From Macrobrachium rosenbergii (lineage: Eukaryota; Arthropoda; Malacostraca; Decapoda; Palaemonidae): a DNA stretch of 64,000 bases. Where the stretch lies: assembly GCF_040412425.1 (NCBI RefSeq), contig NC_089795.1:82745163-82809162 (forward strand). Direction: 5' to 3'. The notes beneath the pieces were generated by a model. The model was not told the DNA's origin, did no database searches, and was given only the letters and a program-made list of their open reading frames with translations. Shown here piece by piece: positions 34,326 through 46,269 of the stretch. The stretch's first letter is position 1; each line of letters begins with the position of its first letter. Made by a program: the position numbers and the translations under genes.

Positions 34326-35579
34326 ACCTACAATACATGCGGAGCCTGACTGGGGAGCTCCCTAAAGCTGCAGGAAGGAAGCAAACCATGATCTCTCTCC
34401 ATGGCTCGCTTATGGTCAGGGGGCAAGTCATCTACCACCGAAGAACCATGCCTTTTCAATGGACTAAATGCTGACTGCACCCTTTGGCCCCATGAGAGTC
34501 AGAGTCACTAGGCGACAAGGTATGCACATCCAACCAGACGCTTTTCCAGTCGCCATCCACCGAGTTCTGGGATTTTCGCACAACAGGCTCAGTTGAGGAA
34601 GCGACTACCCATGGGCCAACACCACCACCCTCCCTTGGACTGCCAGTTTGCTTCCTCCCAGGTGAGCAAGGGGAGTTTAGCAGGGAACCTGGTCTAGGAG
34701 CATTGGTGGGACAAGTAGCCACCCCTCTACTGACACTGCACTTGTGCCAACACTATAGAACTTATCCATCAGGAATCTTACCTAATCCCCAACCTGGAAA
34801 ACAATATTCACAAGAAGACTGAATTTCTGATTTACATGAGCTTCTAGACTGGCAACGGCATTGGGTTTGGAAGAATGGGAGCCAGGGATTGGAGCAGCAG
34901 GAGAAGTTGGAGGACTGGAGAATAGGGGAAAAGGCAGTCACATGTGTTGAAGGGACAGCTAAATCCACAATATCTACCTTAGGAGAATTAACCTGACTAG
35001 CAGAAGCTCTAGCTTCAACCCTAGCAGTTGCCTTCCTCTGTCTGTCACGCTGAAGTTTATATCTAAATGTGCATTAAAAGTTTTCCATTTCCCCTTATCC
35101 CAGTCTTTACATTCCTCACAATTAAGGTCTGGCAAGCAAACTTGCTCTTTAAAAGAACAACAAATCGTGTGGCTGTCATATTTAGTCGTGGTGAGTCCGG
35201 TACTGCAGCACCTAACACTAGACAAGGTAGAGTCTGACATACTAAGCCAAAATCAAAAGTCACAATGGGAAAAGTCCCAAATATTAACTAAGCCAATTAA
35301 GATTAGCGCGCTACCAAAATCGCAGAATACTTCACCAAATGAAGTGAAAATCACAACCATCTGGTGAAAAAGAATCCACAGAGCTGCTCAACAACCAATG
35401 TTTAGTCAGTGACTGCCAGAACTGAATTGAGCTTTTTAGCTGTGTTGTACCTATTCTTCCCCGAAAGTGGGCGGGGCCAACTACCTACACCCAAAACAAA
35501 AGAGCGCTACCGTGATTTTCAAATTTTGAGCAACCGCATCAAGTAGAAACTAATAGCTATGCAGTTAGTTGGTAAGTTG
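34326..35579. other. No recognised gene
   Basis: Short open frames on both strands lack motifs. The phrase CTATTCTTCCCCGAAAGTGG near 35450 resembles leader sequence I associate with decapod DIRS elements, but this is a weak recollection. Confidence 0.4.
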
Positions 35580-35935
35580 CTTATATAAAAATAAGCATCT
35601 CTGCAACTTTGGAGAGCACAGGGAGAATAGAAATTGGCCTGTAGTAACTGTACTTTGTGGATATGCCACTCTTTGGAACAGGCACTGTATTACTATGCTT
35701 GTGCTCATCTGCAAAGATATGTCACCCTAAAAATCTATAGAATTCCACTAATCTTGGAATCTTGGGAGACAACACTAGAAATCTTTCTAAAAACAAACGG
35801 CAGAAACCATCAGGGTCTTCTCCACCCCTGCTATCAAGATTATCAAGAATTTTCTTTACATCCCTAGAGTGGCAGATGAACTATTCCCACCTTCATAGAC
35901 TCTCTAGAATAACACAGTCCTCCTCACTAGATAGA
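35580..35935 (-). pseudogene. RT fragment of the CR1-like LINE
   Basis: The sequence is parallel to 56500-56770: GAGAATAGA(A/G)ATTGGCCTGTA, CCACTCTTTGGAACAGGCAC, TCTTGGGAGACAA, CACTAGAAA and CTATCAAGATTATC appear in order in both. In the longer copy this is the 'NYRPISILPVLSKVAEK' region of the RT. It is a short, frame-broken piece. Confidence 0.8.
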
Positions 35936-36129
35936 TGATTTGCTCACTTGATCAATTTGTGCAACCTCAAGGAAACAATTGTTCTTGGGCACCACCTCCT
36001 TGTGCCTGCCAGCTGACACAGACATCACCATCAAGGCCTAAGGAGCTGAATACTGTCCAAGTAACATTGTACAGCAGTCACCAGCCATACAAGCATCTCG
36101 AGTCAAGAACTGACGAGTTCTGAGTCTTA

Positions 36130-36217
36130 GTAACAAATGCAGGAAGAGATGATAATGAGAGCTCCATGCAGAGAGTAACAAATGCAGGAAGAGATGAGAA
36201 TGAGAGCTCCATGCAGA
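36130..36217. repeat. 44-bp tandem repeat, two copies
   Basis: GTAACAAATGCAGGAAGAGA then TGA(T/G)AATGAGAGCTCCATGC starts at 36130 and again at 36174, with one difference. Confidence 0.85.
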
Positions 36218-36272
36218 GCATGTACTCTTTCTGGTAATGTTACAGCTAGCAAGAAGACAGTTTTGAAGGTAG

Positions 36273-36560
36273 CTATCTGTTCAAAGCTCCCCTCAGAGGT
36301 TCAGATAGGTTACAGATATCCAACTTAGGATGCCTTACTTCCACAGGTGGGCAAGACTGCTTGAAGCCACTAATAAATACGGTGAGTTCACGCAAGGATG
36401 AGAGGTCCATGCCTTTCAGCATGATCACTGTATTGAAGAGACTAAGAGGAGCTATCTTGGCGATGGAAGAGTTAAACCTGTAATCTGATGAGTGGCTCAA
36501 AACCGAGTGGTACCCTTCATACCACATAGACCACAAATGGCTCAATTCTCAGATATACCA
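36273..36560 (-). pseudogene. DIRS-type tyrosine recombinase, N-terminal half, copy E
   Basis: The minus-strand frame from 36545 contains DYRFNSSIAKIAPLSLF then MDLSSLRELTVFISGFKQSC and EVRHPKLDICNLSEPL. This aligns by eye with copy B (VDLTSSWEISMLLKSFEQSC...WDLPLVLSTLTRAPYKPL) and copy C (MDLSSNQDLSDLIKSFE...WNLDIVLRCLSS). It ends before the first catalytic Arg. The catalytic half is absent, and no end module is visible downstream. Confidence 0.75.
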
Positions 36561-36799
36561 CTCCCATTTCCTGACTGTCACACACATTTTGTGTACAGCC
36601 TTGCAAGAAAAGTCTCTTTAGCAGGAGCTGCTGAGACAGTCTCCAGCCACGAAGGAAAAGGTTCTTTGTGGAATGGTGGAAACTCAGCAGGTGGGGCTGA
36701 TGAAGAATATGCAGTGGGACAGGGAAAGAGTTCTTATGATGTCTTGACCAATTGAGCCCGCACACTGGGACACCACTTGGCTTGAGACCAGTGTGGAGC

Positions 36800-37590
36800 C
36801 ACAAGGGAATAATTGTTACTCAGTGAAATTAAGGAAGATGTGGGGAGGCATAAGCATAAAAAATTATCCCCAGGGTGTTAAAAGAACTCTCTCAGCCTTG
36901 CCCTGACATATGGAACTGATGAGTAAAACACCAGGAGTTTTATGTTTAACAAGGAAGCAAACAGATCACAGTGATCCCAAAAGCCTGAAAAACCTTTTTC
37001 ACCATGCAAGGATGTAGGGATTATTCAGTTCTTACAATCTGCATTGTTTGATTATACTGATTTGGCAACATTTCACCACCTGCATCAGGAGTATACTGAT
37101 ATGCAGATGAAGACTGTGTCTGGTCCACACCCATCCTTCCCTCAATGTGTCCAAGAACAAATAAATCTTCAGAAGCTGGGAATTCCTCTCATCCATCCAC
37201 CATTCCAAAGTGTTCATAAACTGGTTGTGGGCACAGGGCGCAAGGAAGAATTTTAAGCAGGGGAACACTGCTGCTTCTGGCACCATTGAAGTGAGTGTAA
37301 GTGGAGGTGCTTGTGAGGTACAAACTTTTCAAAAGACGACAGGTGACTGAGCATGACCTTGCTTAAATCGAATCAGTGGTTCTGGTTCCATGAGCTCCTT
37401 GAGCTCACTGATGTGTCTCTTAGAAAAACTCCCACTGATGCTGCGCTGACCATGATACCCAATACTGTACTTTATCCACTGTTTGAGCTGGAGATCACAC
37501 TTCTCCCAGTTTGGCAAGATCCCCAGATTGTTAAAAAAAAAAAAGTAAGTTGATACCAATCTTGCAGTCACAGCATGTCTAAGGATGCCT
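36800..37590 (-). pseudogene. DIRS RT thumb/RNase H remnant
   Basis: The minus-strand frame from 37571 reads LGILPNWEKCDLQLKQWI, matching 'gflvNweKS.L.P.Q.i'. Then comes ISELKELMEPEP, and near 37320 KFVPHKHLHLHSLQW, matching 'eklVPhgRlhmRpLQ'. It lies directly upstream of YR copy E in the same orientation, as DIRS order requires. The catalytic YxDD is not visible above 37590. Decay is strong. Confidence 0.65.
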
Positions 37591-40479
37591 GCATCAGTCA
37601 GTCACCAAAACATTGGCAGCCAGTGAATCCCTTCTGTCACTACCAAGTTGCCAAGTGGTGCTTCAGGCATCCCAAACTCATAGCAACAGATCAGGATTGC
37701 CATTCTCACTATCCTACACCTTTCTTGTCTTCCTTGTCTGACTTTTGCACGGGGCCCAACAAGCAGGGAGAGCTGAGAAGGACCTTTGCCCTCTAAAAGA
37801 GAAAGAAAGGCACTTGACACCTGATGCAGGTTTATGAGTTCTTACCTACTGCCCAACATCAAGGTCAAAGACATAGCCACCCCTGAAAGTTGAAGTTTCA
37901 ACTATAAGGCAGATTAGAAGGAGGGCATGGCAACAGACTCCACAGCCACCACTTCAGAAGAAGAAAAAGCAGTCCCCTAAATGCAGAGCTTTTCCAACAT
38001 GAGACTTCATTAGCTCATAGACTGATGGTCCTTAAGCATTTAGTATTTCCTTTCACATGTCAGTGAAGGCAGTAGAATCTTTGCAGATCTGGTGGAAGAA
38101 AGGGAATTCTCATAACCAGGGAATCTACTTTCAGCACCCTAACATAAGTGGGGACCAAGTCAACCATATGGGAGTCATGGTCCTTAGAGCAACACAATGG
38201 TCTACTTGACTGACATTCAGAGGTGCTTAGTTATTGCTTCTGAAGCCTCTCCCAACCACTCTGCTCATGAACAAGATCAATTATCTCTCAAAGTACCCTT
38301 CATGTTTGATCTGGTGTATTTTTGATGGAACAGAACTAAAACAGCCTCTCCACAAAACTGAATCCCACTGGTGCTGTTTGTAGAGGAATGCACCGTGACC
38401 ATTTGTCCAAAGACAAGGATGGCTAGAGTCTGCATCCTTTTCTGATACCCTAGACTCACCTGATGATGCTAGGTATAGGGGAGCTAACTCTGGTCTTGAT
38501 GCCACCTATTGAGGAATGAACCAACCTGGAAGGTGGATGTGGCTAGAATACACCTGATAACACCATGGAAAGCAAACAATCCAGATGTAACCAGGCATCC
38601 ACTGCACAAAGGGAATTAGACTTATGTGATGGGACCTGTGCTGCAAGATAACTGCTCCTAACATGTCAGGAATGGCACTGGAGACAGAAAGGGTAACAGA
38701 TTAGTCAAACCTCCTCTCTTGAGAAGCCAGGCATGTAATCAGTTAGAGATGTGCAAGGACTGTACCATCCATACTCCAACCAGATAAAATCCCACAGAAA
38801 AGAACTATCTCTGTCACCTCTCCTCTGGGAAGAGTAATGCCCTTGTGAAGTCTGACAGGTCCTTGCATGGGGAGAAGACCTCTTCCTGCCTCTCTGACAG
38901 ATCAGAGGACCAGGAAAAGTTGAAGGAGGGTGAGGAGGAAGAGGAAGAAAAAACCAATGGTATTTCTCAACTGTGCTTCTGCTTTGCCTCTTATAAACCC
39001 TCTCCTTTACTGGTGAGGATGTACTCAAGGCAAGCTTCTCGGAAGACCCAGGAGTTGCAGCAGCAGCAATAACAGCAGTGAACAATGACTAAGATTCTCT
39101 TCCCAAAACAGGTTAACCTGTATTGGGGATAGCAGCAGGTACATTACCATCCATAGTAACGTAGGCTACCACCACTACCAGCAGACACAGAAGCTAAAGC
39201 AAATAGCGTGAGGAAGGACTTCTATGAAAGTTCTCCTTTCACCCCAAAAACAGCCCGTACAGCCCGTATGCCTTCAGCAACCCGATTAAGTACGGGCAGT
39301 CCCGGCTTATTGGCGGGCTCGGTTATCAGCGATCCGGTTTTACAGCGCTTTGACAACCCCTTATGGGGAGGAGACAGATTAGTATTACCAAGCAATTGCA
39401 TGTGGGCCAAGGAAGTTAGTGGAACCACATGGAATTCAGTACAGTACATAGTTTTGATTTTTCCTTAACAAAAGAATATGAGAGATCTACTGAGAAAGCT
39501 ACAAAATCAGTAAATCATTCCCTCTGAGGCTACTACAACTCTACAGAGTCATTGAACAATTCTTGTACTTAAATTTTGCTCGATACTTTCCTTTGAGGAG
39601 ATAAAGGGGAAAGACATATGCGTCTGAATTGGGCCAACTTGAAGAAAGACATTCTCTGCTCAAGCTTGAGGCCTTGAAAGGAAAAGTACAATAGACTGGT
39701 CATTCCTGCTTATCTCTGTGCTAAAATGCCCACATTTGTGTGCTCCTAAATTTCCACAATGACCGTCAGACTCGCAGATGTAATGACCACTCTGTAGGCA
39801 GAAGTTGTCGTTCCAGAATCCTCAGTTGCCTAAAAAAAATTTGTCCTACTGCTTTAGTGACTAGAGAACCAATACTATGTTGTTCATTTTTGCCTAAAAA
39901 AGTGGTCTTTCTGCTATGACTTAGTTTCTGACCAGGTGTTTGCATTACAGAAACACTTCAGAGTTCAAGCTCTTAGGCATAAACCTGCCAGGAACCCTTT
40001 CATGGTCTTTCCCCTACCCTAACATCTCTGTAAAGTTTACCGGGTATAGTTGTGATCATTCTATGGAGTGTTGTAAGTCAGTGTCACAAATTTTCATTTT
40101 GTGTTACGAGGTGGAGGGAAAAATAAAAAAAACCGTGGTGTAGGTTTAAGCACAAACTTATTAACTCATAGTTTCAGTGTTTCTCTAACAGAATCTGATG
40201 ACAATGATGGTCCTGGTTTTACTTAAAAGTTTATTGAACTTTTGCTGTAAGTTGTAATCTGCTATGCCAAGACTGCATTGTAATTGTGTCTGATTATTCT
40301 GACAAATTCTCCAGTGAGGCCCTGTGTCCTAACAGAGAAAGCCATTACCACGTAGGAAGCTCCTTTAAGGGTTAAAATCTTCAAGAAGAAGCAACAAGTG
40401 TCTATTCGTCTTCTGGCAGAAAAGCCTGCAAATTAAGAGTCTACCATCATCCCGAGATAGAGAATGGGCTGAGAAGGAG
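37591..40479. other. No recognised gene; transposon-like debris
   Basis: There are many short frames on both strands without motifs. A segment near 39290-39350 (GGCAGTCCCGGCTTATTGGC ... GGTTATCAGCGATCCGGTTTT) matches the repeat at 43296-43505. 39500-40480 is plain AT-leaning sequence. Confidence 0.4.
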
Positions 40480-41260
40480 TTGGGGAAGTCTACTGAAAAT
40501 CATAATGCACAGGGGCTGAGCCAGACAAAGCAACAGGGAGGAACTCTTCTCAGTGCCTTGGAAGCAGAGCTAACAGGTTGGGCAAAAGGCAAAGTCTTCC
40601 AGCATTTATCTAAATTCGGGGTGAACGACACTTTGCTGAACACCTTACGAATTAGACAAATATGAAGGGAAGATGAAGACGTCAGGGTTGTCAGCATGCA
40701 TCAACGTAGTGGTCCGTGGGTCTGGTACAATGAAGCAGAAGACCTGCAGACTTCTGTTGAGCCGGGAGGCGAACAGAAAGATGATAGGGAGCCCTCAAGT
40801 CAAGCAACCTCTCTGTGGAGAATTGAGTGAAGGGAGCTCTCTCTCCCCATCACTCAATGCCAGAGGCTGAGCTTGCCTGCCAGTACATCCCACTGCCTGG
40901 AATGTATCTGGCTGATGGCTCTACAGAGTGCACCACAATTCACTCAAGCACCTGCAAAGTCAACAGGAGGGAAACGAGACCTTCTTGTTTGTTGACATAT
41001 GCCACTACTGTGGTGTTGTTGCCTCAGAGTATCTCAAAAAACCAATCTTGAAACTCTAGAAGGGCCAGGAATGTTGATGAGAAGGTACTTATCATCTCAG
41101 TCACACACCTCAAAGACAACAGTCTTATAAGTATGTGCCTATTCCTAGGTCAGTGCATCTGAGAACAGAAGGATGTCGCGAGGAGGATATGTAGACATAT
41201 TCAGAGGTTCCTATCAATCAAGCACCAGCCTAAATCCTCCCTCATCCTTCAAGAGAGGAA
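40480..41260 (-). pseudogene. DIRS/Gypsy-type RNase H remnant
   Basis: On the minus strand, NTTVVAYVNKQEG (about 41020-40980) matches the 'DNtTVvaYINkQGG' motif. Further on, SARYIPGS (about 40915) and, after a frameshift, DVLAGKLSL match 'vrhIPG..NvLADkLSR'. Upstream, ILLFSDALT (about 41170) matches 'tDAS'. The motifs are in the right order and spacing for an RNase H domain but sit in different frames. No YR copy is visible below it. Confidence 0.62.
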
Positions 41261-43295
41261 AGGATTGAGAACTGGAAGCAGATCTTCATTCTCCTTGAAG
41301 AGAATCGAAGGCGAAGCTGCCCCTGAGGGGACAGCTTCTGCAGCGATGACAGTACACCAAAGATGACTAGCTCTAGCCATGCTGGCTGCTCCTGAAGTAG
41401 GGAACACGGGAGAGGAGACAGAATGGAAGTTCAACGAAAGGTGGCTGAGACCCGGAGGAAAACAGATACTTCTCCTGGGGGATATCCACATCCACCATTG
41501 CCATGTCTAGGCTATGTTGCTGTCATATAGTCCAATGACTTGACAGTCATTCCTTCATCAGGGCACTAGCAGGAGGAGAATGCCATTCTGAGCGTTCTCC
41601 CTTCTTCTCCTCCCTCTGCCCTCTTCCCGATGGAAAGAGGGTTGAAAGAGACACAAGTATGCACACTTTCTAAGAAGAGAATGAGGAAGGCTGGGTGTTC
41701 TGTGAGCACCCTTGGAGCCTGAGACTTCTTAGAGGCTGAGGAAGGGCTAGCCTGCCATTGTCCAGAGGACAAGGCAGTTGCCCTGGCACATTTCTTGACT
41801 ACTGTGGTATCTACCTACTCTTTGCGAAAGAGGAAGGCAGAACCAAGTAAAGGTCTGTTCTTGAGGGAATGTGATGACTTAGGACTTACTAGACTGGAGA
41901 TCGGAATCAAGACAGTGTACCTGTTCTTAGCACCAGAATTGCCCACAGGTTGCTGTCTGGTGCTGGGTAGGTAAACCCAACACCAGACTGGAACAGTCTC
42001 TAGAAGGCAGAAACCTCTTCAGGAATGATTGCATCTGAGGAAGCAAAGCCTTGAAAAAGTGAAGGATCGCAGATTCATCAGGAGACTACCTGGAGGGAAC
42101 ACCTTCATGGGAAAGAGAAACAGCGACAGATCAAAGTCCAGACGAGCCAGAGCCAGGACAATCTGCTGGTCGGCATAAGACCCCTCTGAGGAAAGAAGAA
42201 TCGCGTCTGTCGAGGAAGTGGAAGATGAAGGATCACCAATGAACTCCTTGTCCAGGGAAAAGGTATTCATTTGGTCGAGAAAGCCCTTATAGCAAGCAAG
42301 GACTGTGGCAGCCCCAACAAAACTCCTGCAAGGAGCAGTGAAGAGTATTCACAGGGGATGCCGTGTTCCTCTCCCTGAGATCATTGTGCTGATGAATGGG
42401 CATGAAGATCTCTACGAAAATAAAAATGAGGGTGTCCGCATCCCAATGAAGAAGACTCTCAAGTCCTCCTGGGGTACCATACTCCTGATCTCTTCTCCTT
42501 GGAGGGATAACCTCGCCAGAATCCAGAAAACCATCCTCGACTACTCGGGTGTACAGCAAACCAATCCGAGAACTGAGCCCAAGACGTAAATCCGATAAGA
42601 AACAAAACTTGTCAGAGTCCCCTCTATCCGACTCGCATCCCCTGGCAGCAACCGGAAGGGTTTGAGGGAAGAGGAAAGGAGAAAAGCACTCTTACCTGTC
42701 CTGCTAAAGAACCAGCAGGAGAGGCCGACCACAGGCGATCATCAACCAGAGGTGATGACACCAGTGCGGAGGAAGGAGAGCACTAACGCCACGGCAAAGT
42801 GCTAACCTGAAGAGAGCAAAAGTTCACTTGAGCTGAATCTCCTGAAGGAAGGAGAACCTCAACAGCATTCGGTTCGCCGAGCCAAGCGAAATGCGATCAG
42901 GGGCCAGGCGAGCAAGCCGAGCCAGTCTCGTAACATGATCAGGGACTGGGCGAGCGGGCTGAGCTGAGCCAATCTGAACCGATCATGTAAATACAATCGG
43001 TGGCAGGGCAAGCAAGCAGGGCTGAGCCGAGCCGAGCCAGGAAAGCTTGGCCGTGAACCAGCACTGACCTCAAGACGTGCTTTAATCTCCTCTGAGGCCG
43101 AAGCCCCTCAAGAAGAAGGTTTAAAGGGGATTCTTGTCTGCTAACCTGAGTGCTTGAACCCAAGGGTCCAAGACACGAGTTTCAGAACTGACCGAGCACT
43201 CAAAACGAAGCAGGCAGGAGATGTCGAAACATCTGAATGTTTTTACACCTTCTCTCTTCCTGTGCCTAAACCAGACTGGAGAGCAAACTCCCCAG
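41261..43295. other. Unrecognised, probably DIRS ORF1-like debris; degenerate repeat at 42880-43045
   Basis: Several short minus-strand frames lie upstream of the RNase H remnant, for example 41491-41249 and 42559-42287. No motifs are recognised. Between 42880 and 43045 a ~50-bp unit, GATCAGGG(G/A)C(C/T)(G/A)GGCGAGC followed by (G)CTGAGC(C)GAGCC, repeats about three times with drift. Confidence 0.4.
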
Positions 43296-43505
43296 TACAG
43301 GCAGTCTCCGGTTATCGGCGATCCAGTTTTTTTGTGCTTGTCTAGCGACGAAAATCAGCAATTTTCGGCACCAATATGCGCCAATTTCTCTTATCGGCAC
43401 CGCTAATTGTGTATTGGTGCCGATACATACCTAAAAGATGCACCGATAACTGAAAATCAGTGATTTTCCGTGCCAAAAATTGCCGATTTTCGGTTATCAG
43501 TTTAA
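43296..43505. repeat. Interspersed repeat 'GGCAGTCTCCGGTTATCGGCGATC'
   Basis: The motif TCCGGTTATCGGCGATCCAG opens the segment. GCCGATTTTCGGTTATCAG closes it in partly inverted form. TCAGCAATTTTCGGCACC and TCAGTGATTTTCCGTGCC are internal near-repeats. A related piece is at 39290-39350. It is probably a MITE-like decapod repeat; the class is unproven. Confidence 0.55.
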
Positions 43506-44235
43506 GCTTCTCGGGTCTTGCTTATTGAATTCAACCCCATCGATAACTGGAGTGCCAAGATTCTGCAGAAATCCCAGGCAATGTTTCTTGCTAGTCAAGC
43601 GCTCACAATCCAGTAAGCTCCTCTCGGCTTGTGAAGAAAACCGAGGAGGGACAGGCACAGAATCAGTCTTAGATGCAGACTTCTAAGAACTGAAATCGAG
43701 AGCACGGTCTCGAAAGGTCGTGCACTCAAGGCCCCTGAGACATGAGACCCCAATGGGGAATGCGAATCTGTTCCCGACCCCAAGGGCCAGGAGGAGCCAA
43801 ACAAGAGAATGCACTGCCTCTCCGAAGAGAGGTAGTCCCTCAGAAGTTCCGCAGGACCTCTGAAAGGAACCTCCTCCTCAAGACCAAGACACCAGGTTGG
43901 GAACCTGAACGAGCACTGTTTCAGAACTAATCGAGCACTCAAAACAGTACTGGCAGGAAGAACCGAGACACTTGCATGTCTTGGTTCTTTCTCTCGACCT
44001 ATGCTTAACCGGGACGGTGAGAGGTCTCCCTGACACCGGTTCAGGATGCAAGAGACTCCAAAAATTCTCTAGCACTGTGTGCAGGCTCAGCAAGTTGAGC
44101 ACCTGACACAGCACCAGTCTAGAAGCAGAACTGACAGAATGGCAACGGGGGAGCACTGACCAAAGTCTACGCGCCCACTAATTCCGAAAAACGCAAGACC
44201 TGGGGTGGGGCAATTCAGTTCCCAAGCCCGAAGGT
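43506..44235. other. No recognised gene
   Basis: The stretch includes paired phrases AACTGACCGAGCACTCAAAAC (43184) and AACTAATCGAGCACTCAAAAC (43925), a distant direct repeat ~740 bp apart that suggests an older duplication across 43.1-44.0 kb. No coding signal is recognised. Confidence 0.4.
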
Positions 44236-44490
44236 GGGTAGACTCGCGAACTAGCACGCTGTTAGCCCAGCGTTCCGACTCTCCGACCAGCTAATGAAAA
44301 AATTAGAGGAATTTATTTCTGATGATAGAAATTCATTTCTCGTCATAATGGCTTGATTCCACAATAAGCTGTAGGTCGCGTTAGTTAGGGTAACCAGTTG
44401 ATTCTTAGCCACGTAAAATAAATCTAATCTCAATAGCCCTAGAGAGCTGTTAATCAGCCCAGTGGTCTGGTTAAACTAAGATACACTTAA
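44236..44490 (+). mobile_element. tRNA-like SINE, copy 1
   Basis: The 5' part (44238-44290) has a tRNA-like look with a possible box B (GTTCCGACTCT). The body has TTAGAGGAATTTATTTCTG, GATAGAAATTCATTTCTCG, CCACAATAAGCTGTAGGTC and CCACGTAAAATAAAT, which recur in copy 2 at 54650-54840. The 3' tail GCCCTAGAGAGCTGTTAATC then AGCCCAGTGGTCTGGTTAAA matches the 3' tail of the I/Nimb-like LINE read on its own strand. Confidence 0.75.
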
Positions 44491-44864
44491 CTCTAAGCTG
44501 GTGCCACAAACACTAAGATGGCATCACAGCCTCTCTAAGCTAGTGTAGAGAAGAGGCAATCATACTGAGCAAAAGTGCATTAAAAGATAAAACCTTAACA
44601 ATCTAAGGGGAGACCTAGACAAAAACTCCATCTCAGTTTGTCCAAAGTGCTTTGTCAGTCTTAAGAGTATGTCTCTTCAAAGGAATAAGACAGGCAAAGA
44701 AGACCAAATCTTCGACTGAAGATGACTTAAGTGCCTCTATCATAACATGCAGCCTACAACTTAAAAAAAAGGAAGAAGAGAGCTAAATGGGGATAAAGAG
44801 AAGCACAATGCTCCAGCAAGTGCCAAAAAACCAAAGGAGTCTCCTCCAATTGAAGCCACACCAT
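44491..44864. other. No recognised feature; ATT run at the edge
   Basis: This is A-rich sequence ending in a short ATT run (44863-44877) that is the terminal microsatellite of the neighbouring minus-strand LINE. Confidence 0.5.
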
Positions 44865-45559
44865 TATTATTATTAAAATAGTTTAACTAGACCCACTGAG
44901 CTGACCATCAGCTCATAGGGCTGGGCCTGGGAAGGATTAGGATGGAATGACAAGTCTCCAGGCTGATGCCTAGCACTGGGACCCTAATAGGTCACTTGTC
45001 AATGATGATAAATGAAAATGAAATTAAAAGCTGTAAAAGGCATACGTTTTCATACTGGAACACACTCACACAATAAATACATTTAAACTCATGCTTCCAT
45101 ACATACTCACTAAAAAGGTATATTAAAATTTAAAATAAATTAAGAAAATCAAAAATTTACTTGTTTTAAAAATTCATCATACTGATTGATTGTTTTTCTT
45201 ATATTTTTTCCAAATTAATTTGCAGCTTCTCATGAACATTAAAATGGGTGCTATTGAGAATCGTTGAAGATTCTGACAAAATTTCTTCTCGGTCTATTTC
45301 CAAAATTTGATGAGTAAACACGTTATATTTGGACATTCACACAGTATATGCTTAACTGTTATCAGCAGCACATTGCAATCTGGGCATTTGGGAAGAGGCC
45401 ACATGGACTGTTCATTTAGTGTCCATGTGTTAAACAGTATAGCCTATTCAAGACGTGTCAAATTGCTTGTGCTTGTCTCTCTCTTTGATATGACCAATTC
45501 CATTTTCCAACACCTGGATTTTATCTGTTTTTTAATTTATTATTTTCAGGTTCTTACGT

Positions 45560-46000
45560 TCCATATATTTTGCCATTTTACAATGACTGTTTTATATATT
45601 TTGTATAGTCACTGATAGGGATGTCTACATTTGTTCTTGTCATGGACCGCTTCTTTAGCTGCTTTATCAACCTCATTTATTAATCCCTACATGGGTAGGG
45701 ATCAACATATTTCAATATTTTCCCTTATTATACAATTTATGGATTGGAGAACTCATATGTTGTACAATATTATTTTTGGGATTATAGCTTTGAATAGCTT
45801 CTATAGCACTCTGAGTCGCTATAAATTACAAAATTATTATATGGACTTCTAATTATTTTATGGCGTACTATTGCACATAACTCAGCTGTAAATACAGAGG
45901 CTTTTGTCTGGGAAGGAGAACTGATAACGTTTTGTTTTGGGATACCGCAGCATATCCCCACTCCATTGTGATTTAGATCCACAGTGTATATTGCGAATGT
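45560..46000 (-). pseudogene. LINE RNase H domain
   Basis: The minus-strand frame from 45982 reads MDLNHNGVGICCGIP, then VFTAELCAIV and NFVIYSDSECY. These match the RNase H motifs 'DGSk..gvG', 'vFtAEl.Ai' and 'iysDS'. Near 45690 a broken WIPTHVGI-like stretch followed by VDKAAKEAV matches the last motif 'H.GI.GNe.aD.aAk'. RNase H in the pol of a LINE is a marker of the I/R1-like groups. Confidence 0.8.
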
Positions 46001-46269
46001 GGACCTGGATTATATGCTCTACTACTGTTGTTCTTGGTATTCTGGAGTATATGAATTATTTTGATAAATATTTCAAGTGTGTACAAATTCTCGTTTTATC
46101 TAATGGTCCAAGGAGGAGGCAATTTTAACATTACAGGCAATTGAGAGGTAGTTATTGTGACTTTCTATAATTGCCCACTTAAAGGAGTAGTGATGATTGG
46201 TTTATAAACCATCTGATCCTAAATATTTATTGAGACTGAATGTTTGAATTCTCAGAGCACTTTCATCGT

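Noticed and set aside
44238..44310. A true tRNA gene
   Set aside because: The tRNA-like head lacks a foldable cloverleaf and is joined to a repeated SINE body also seen at 54650.
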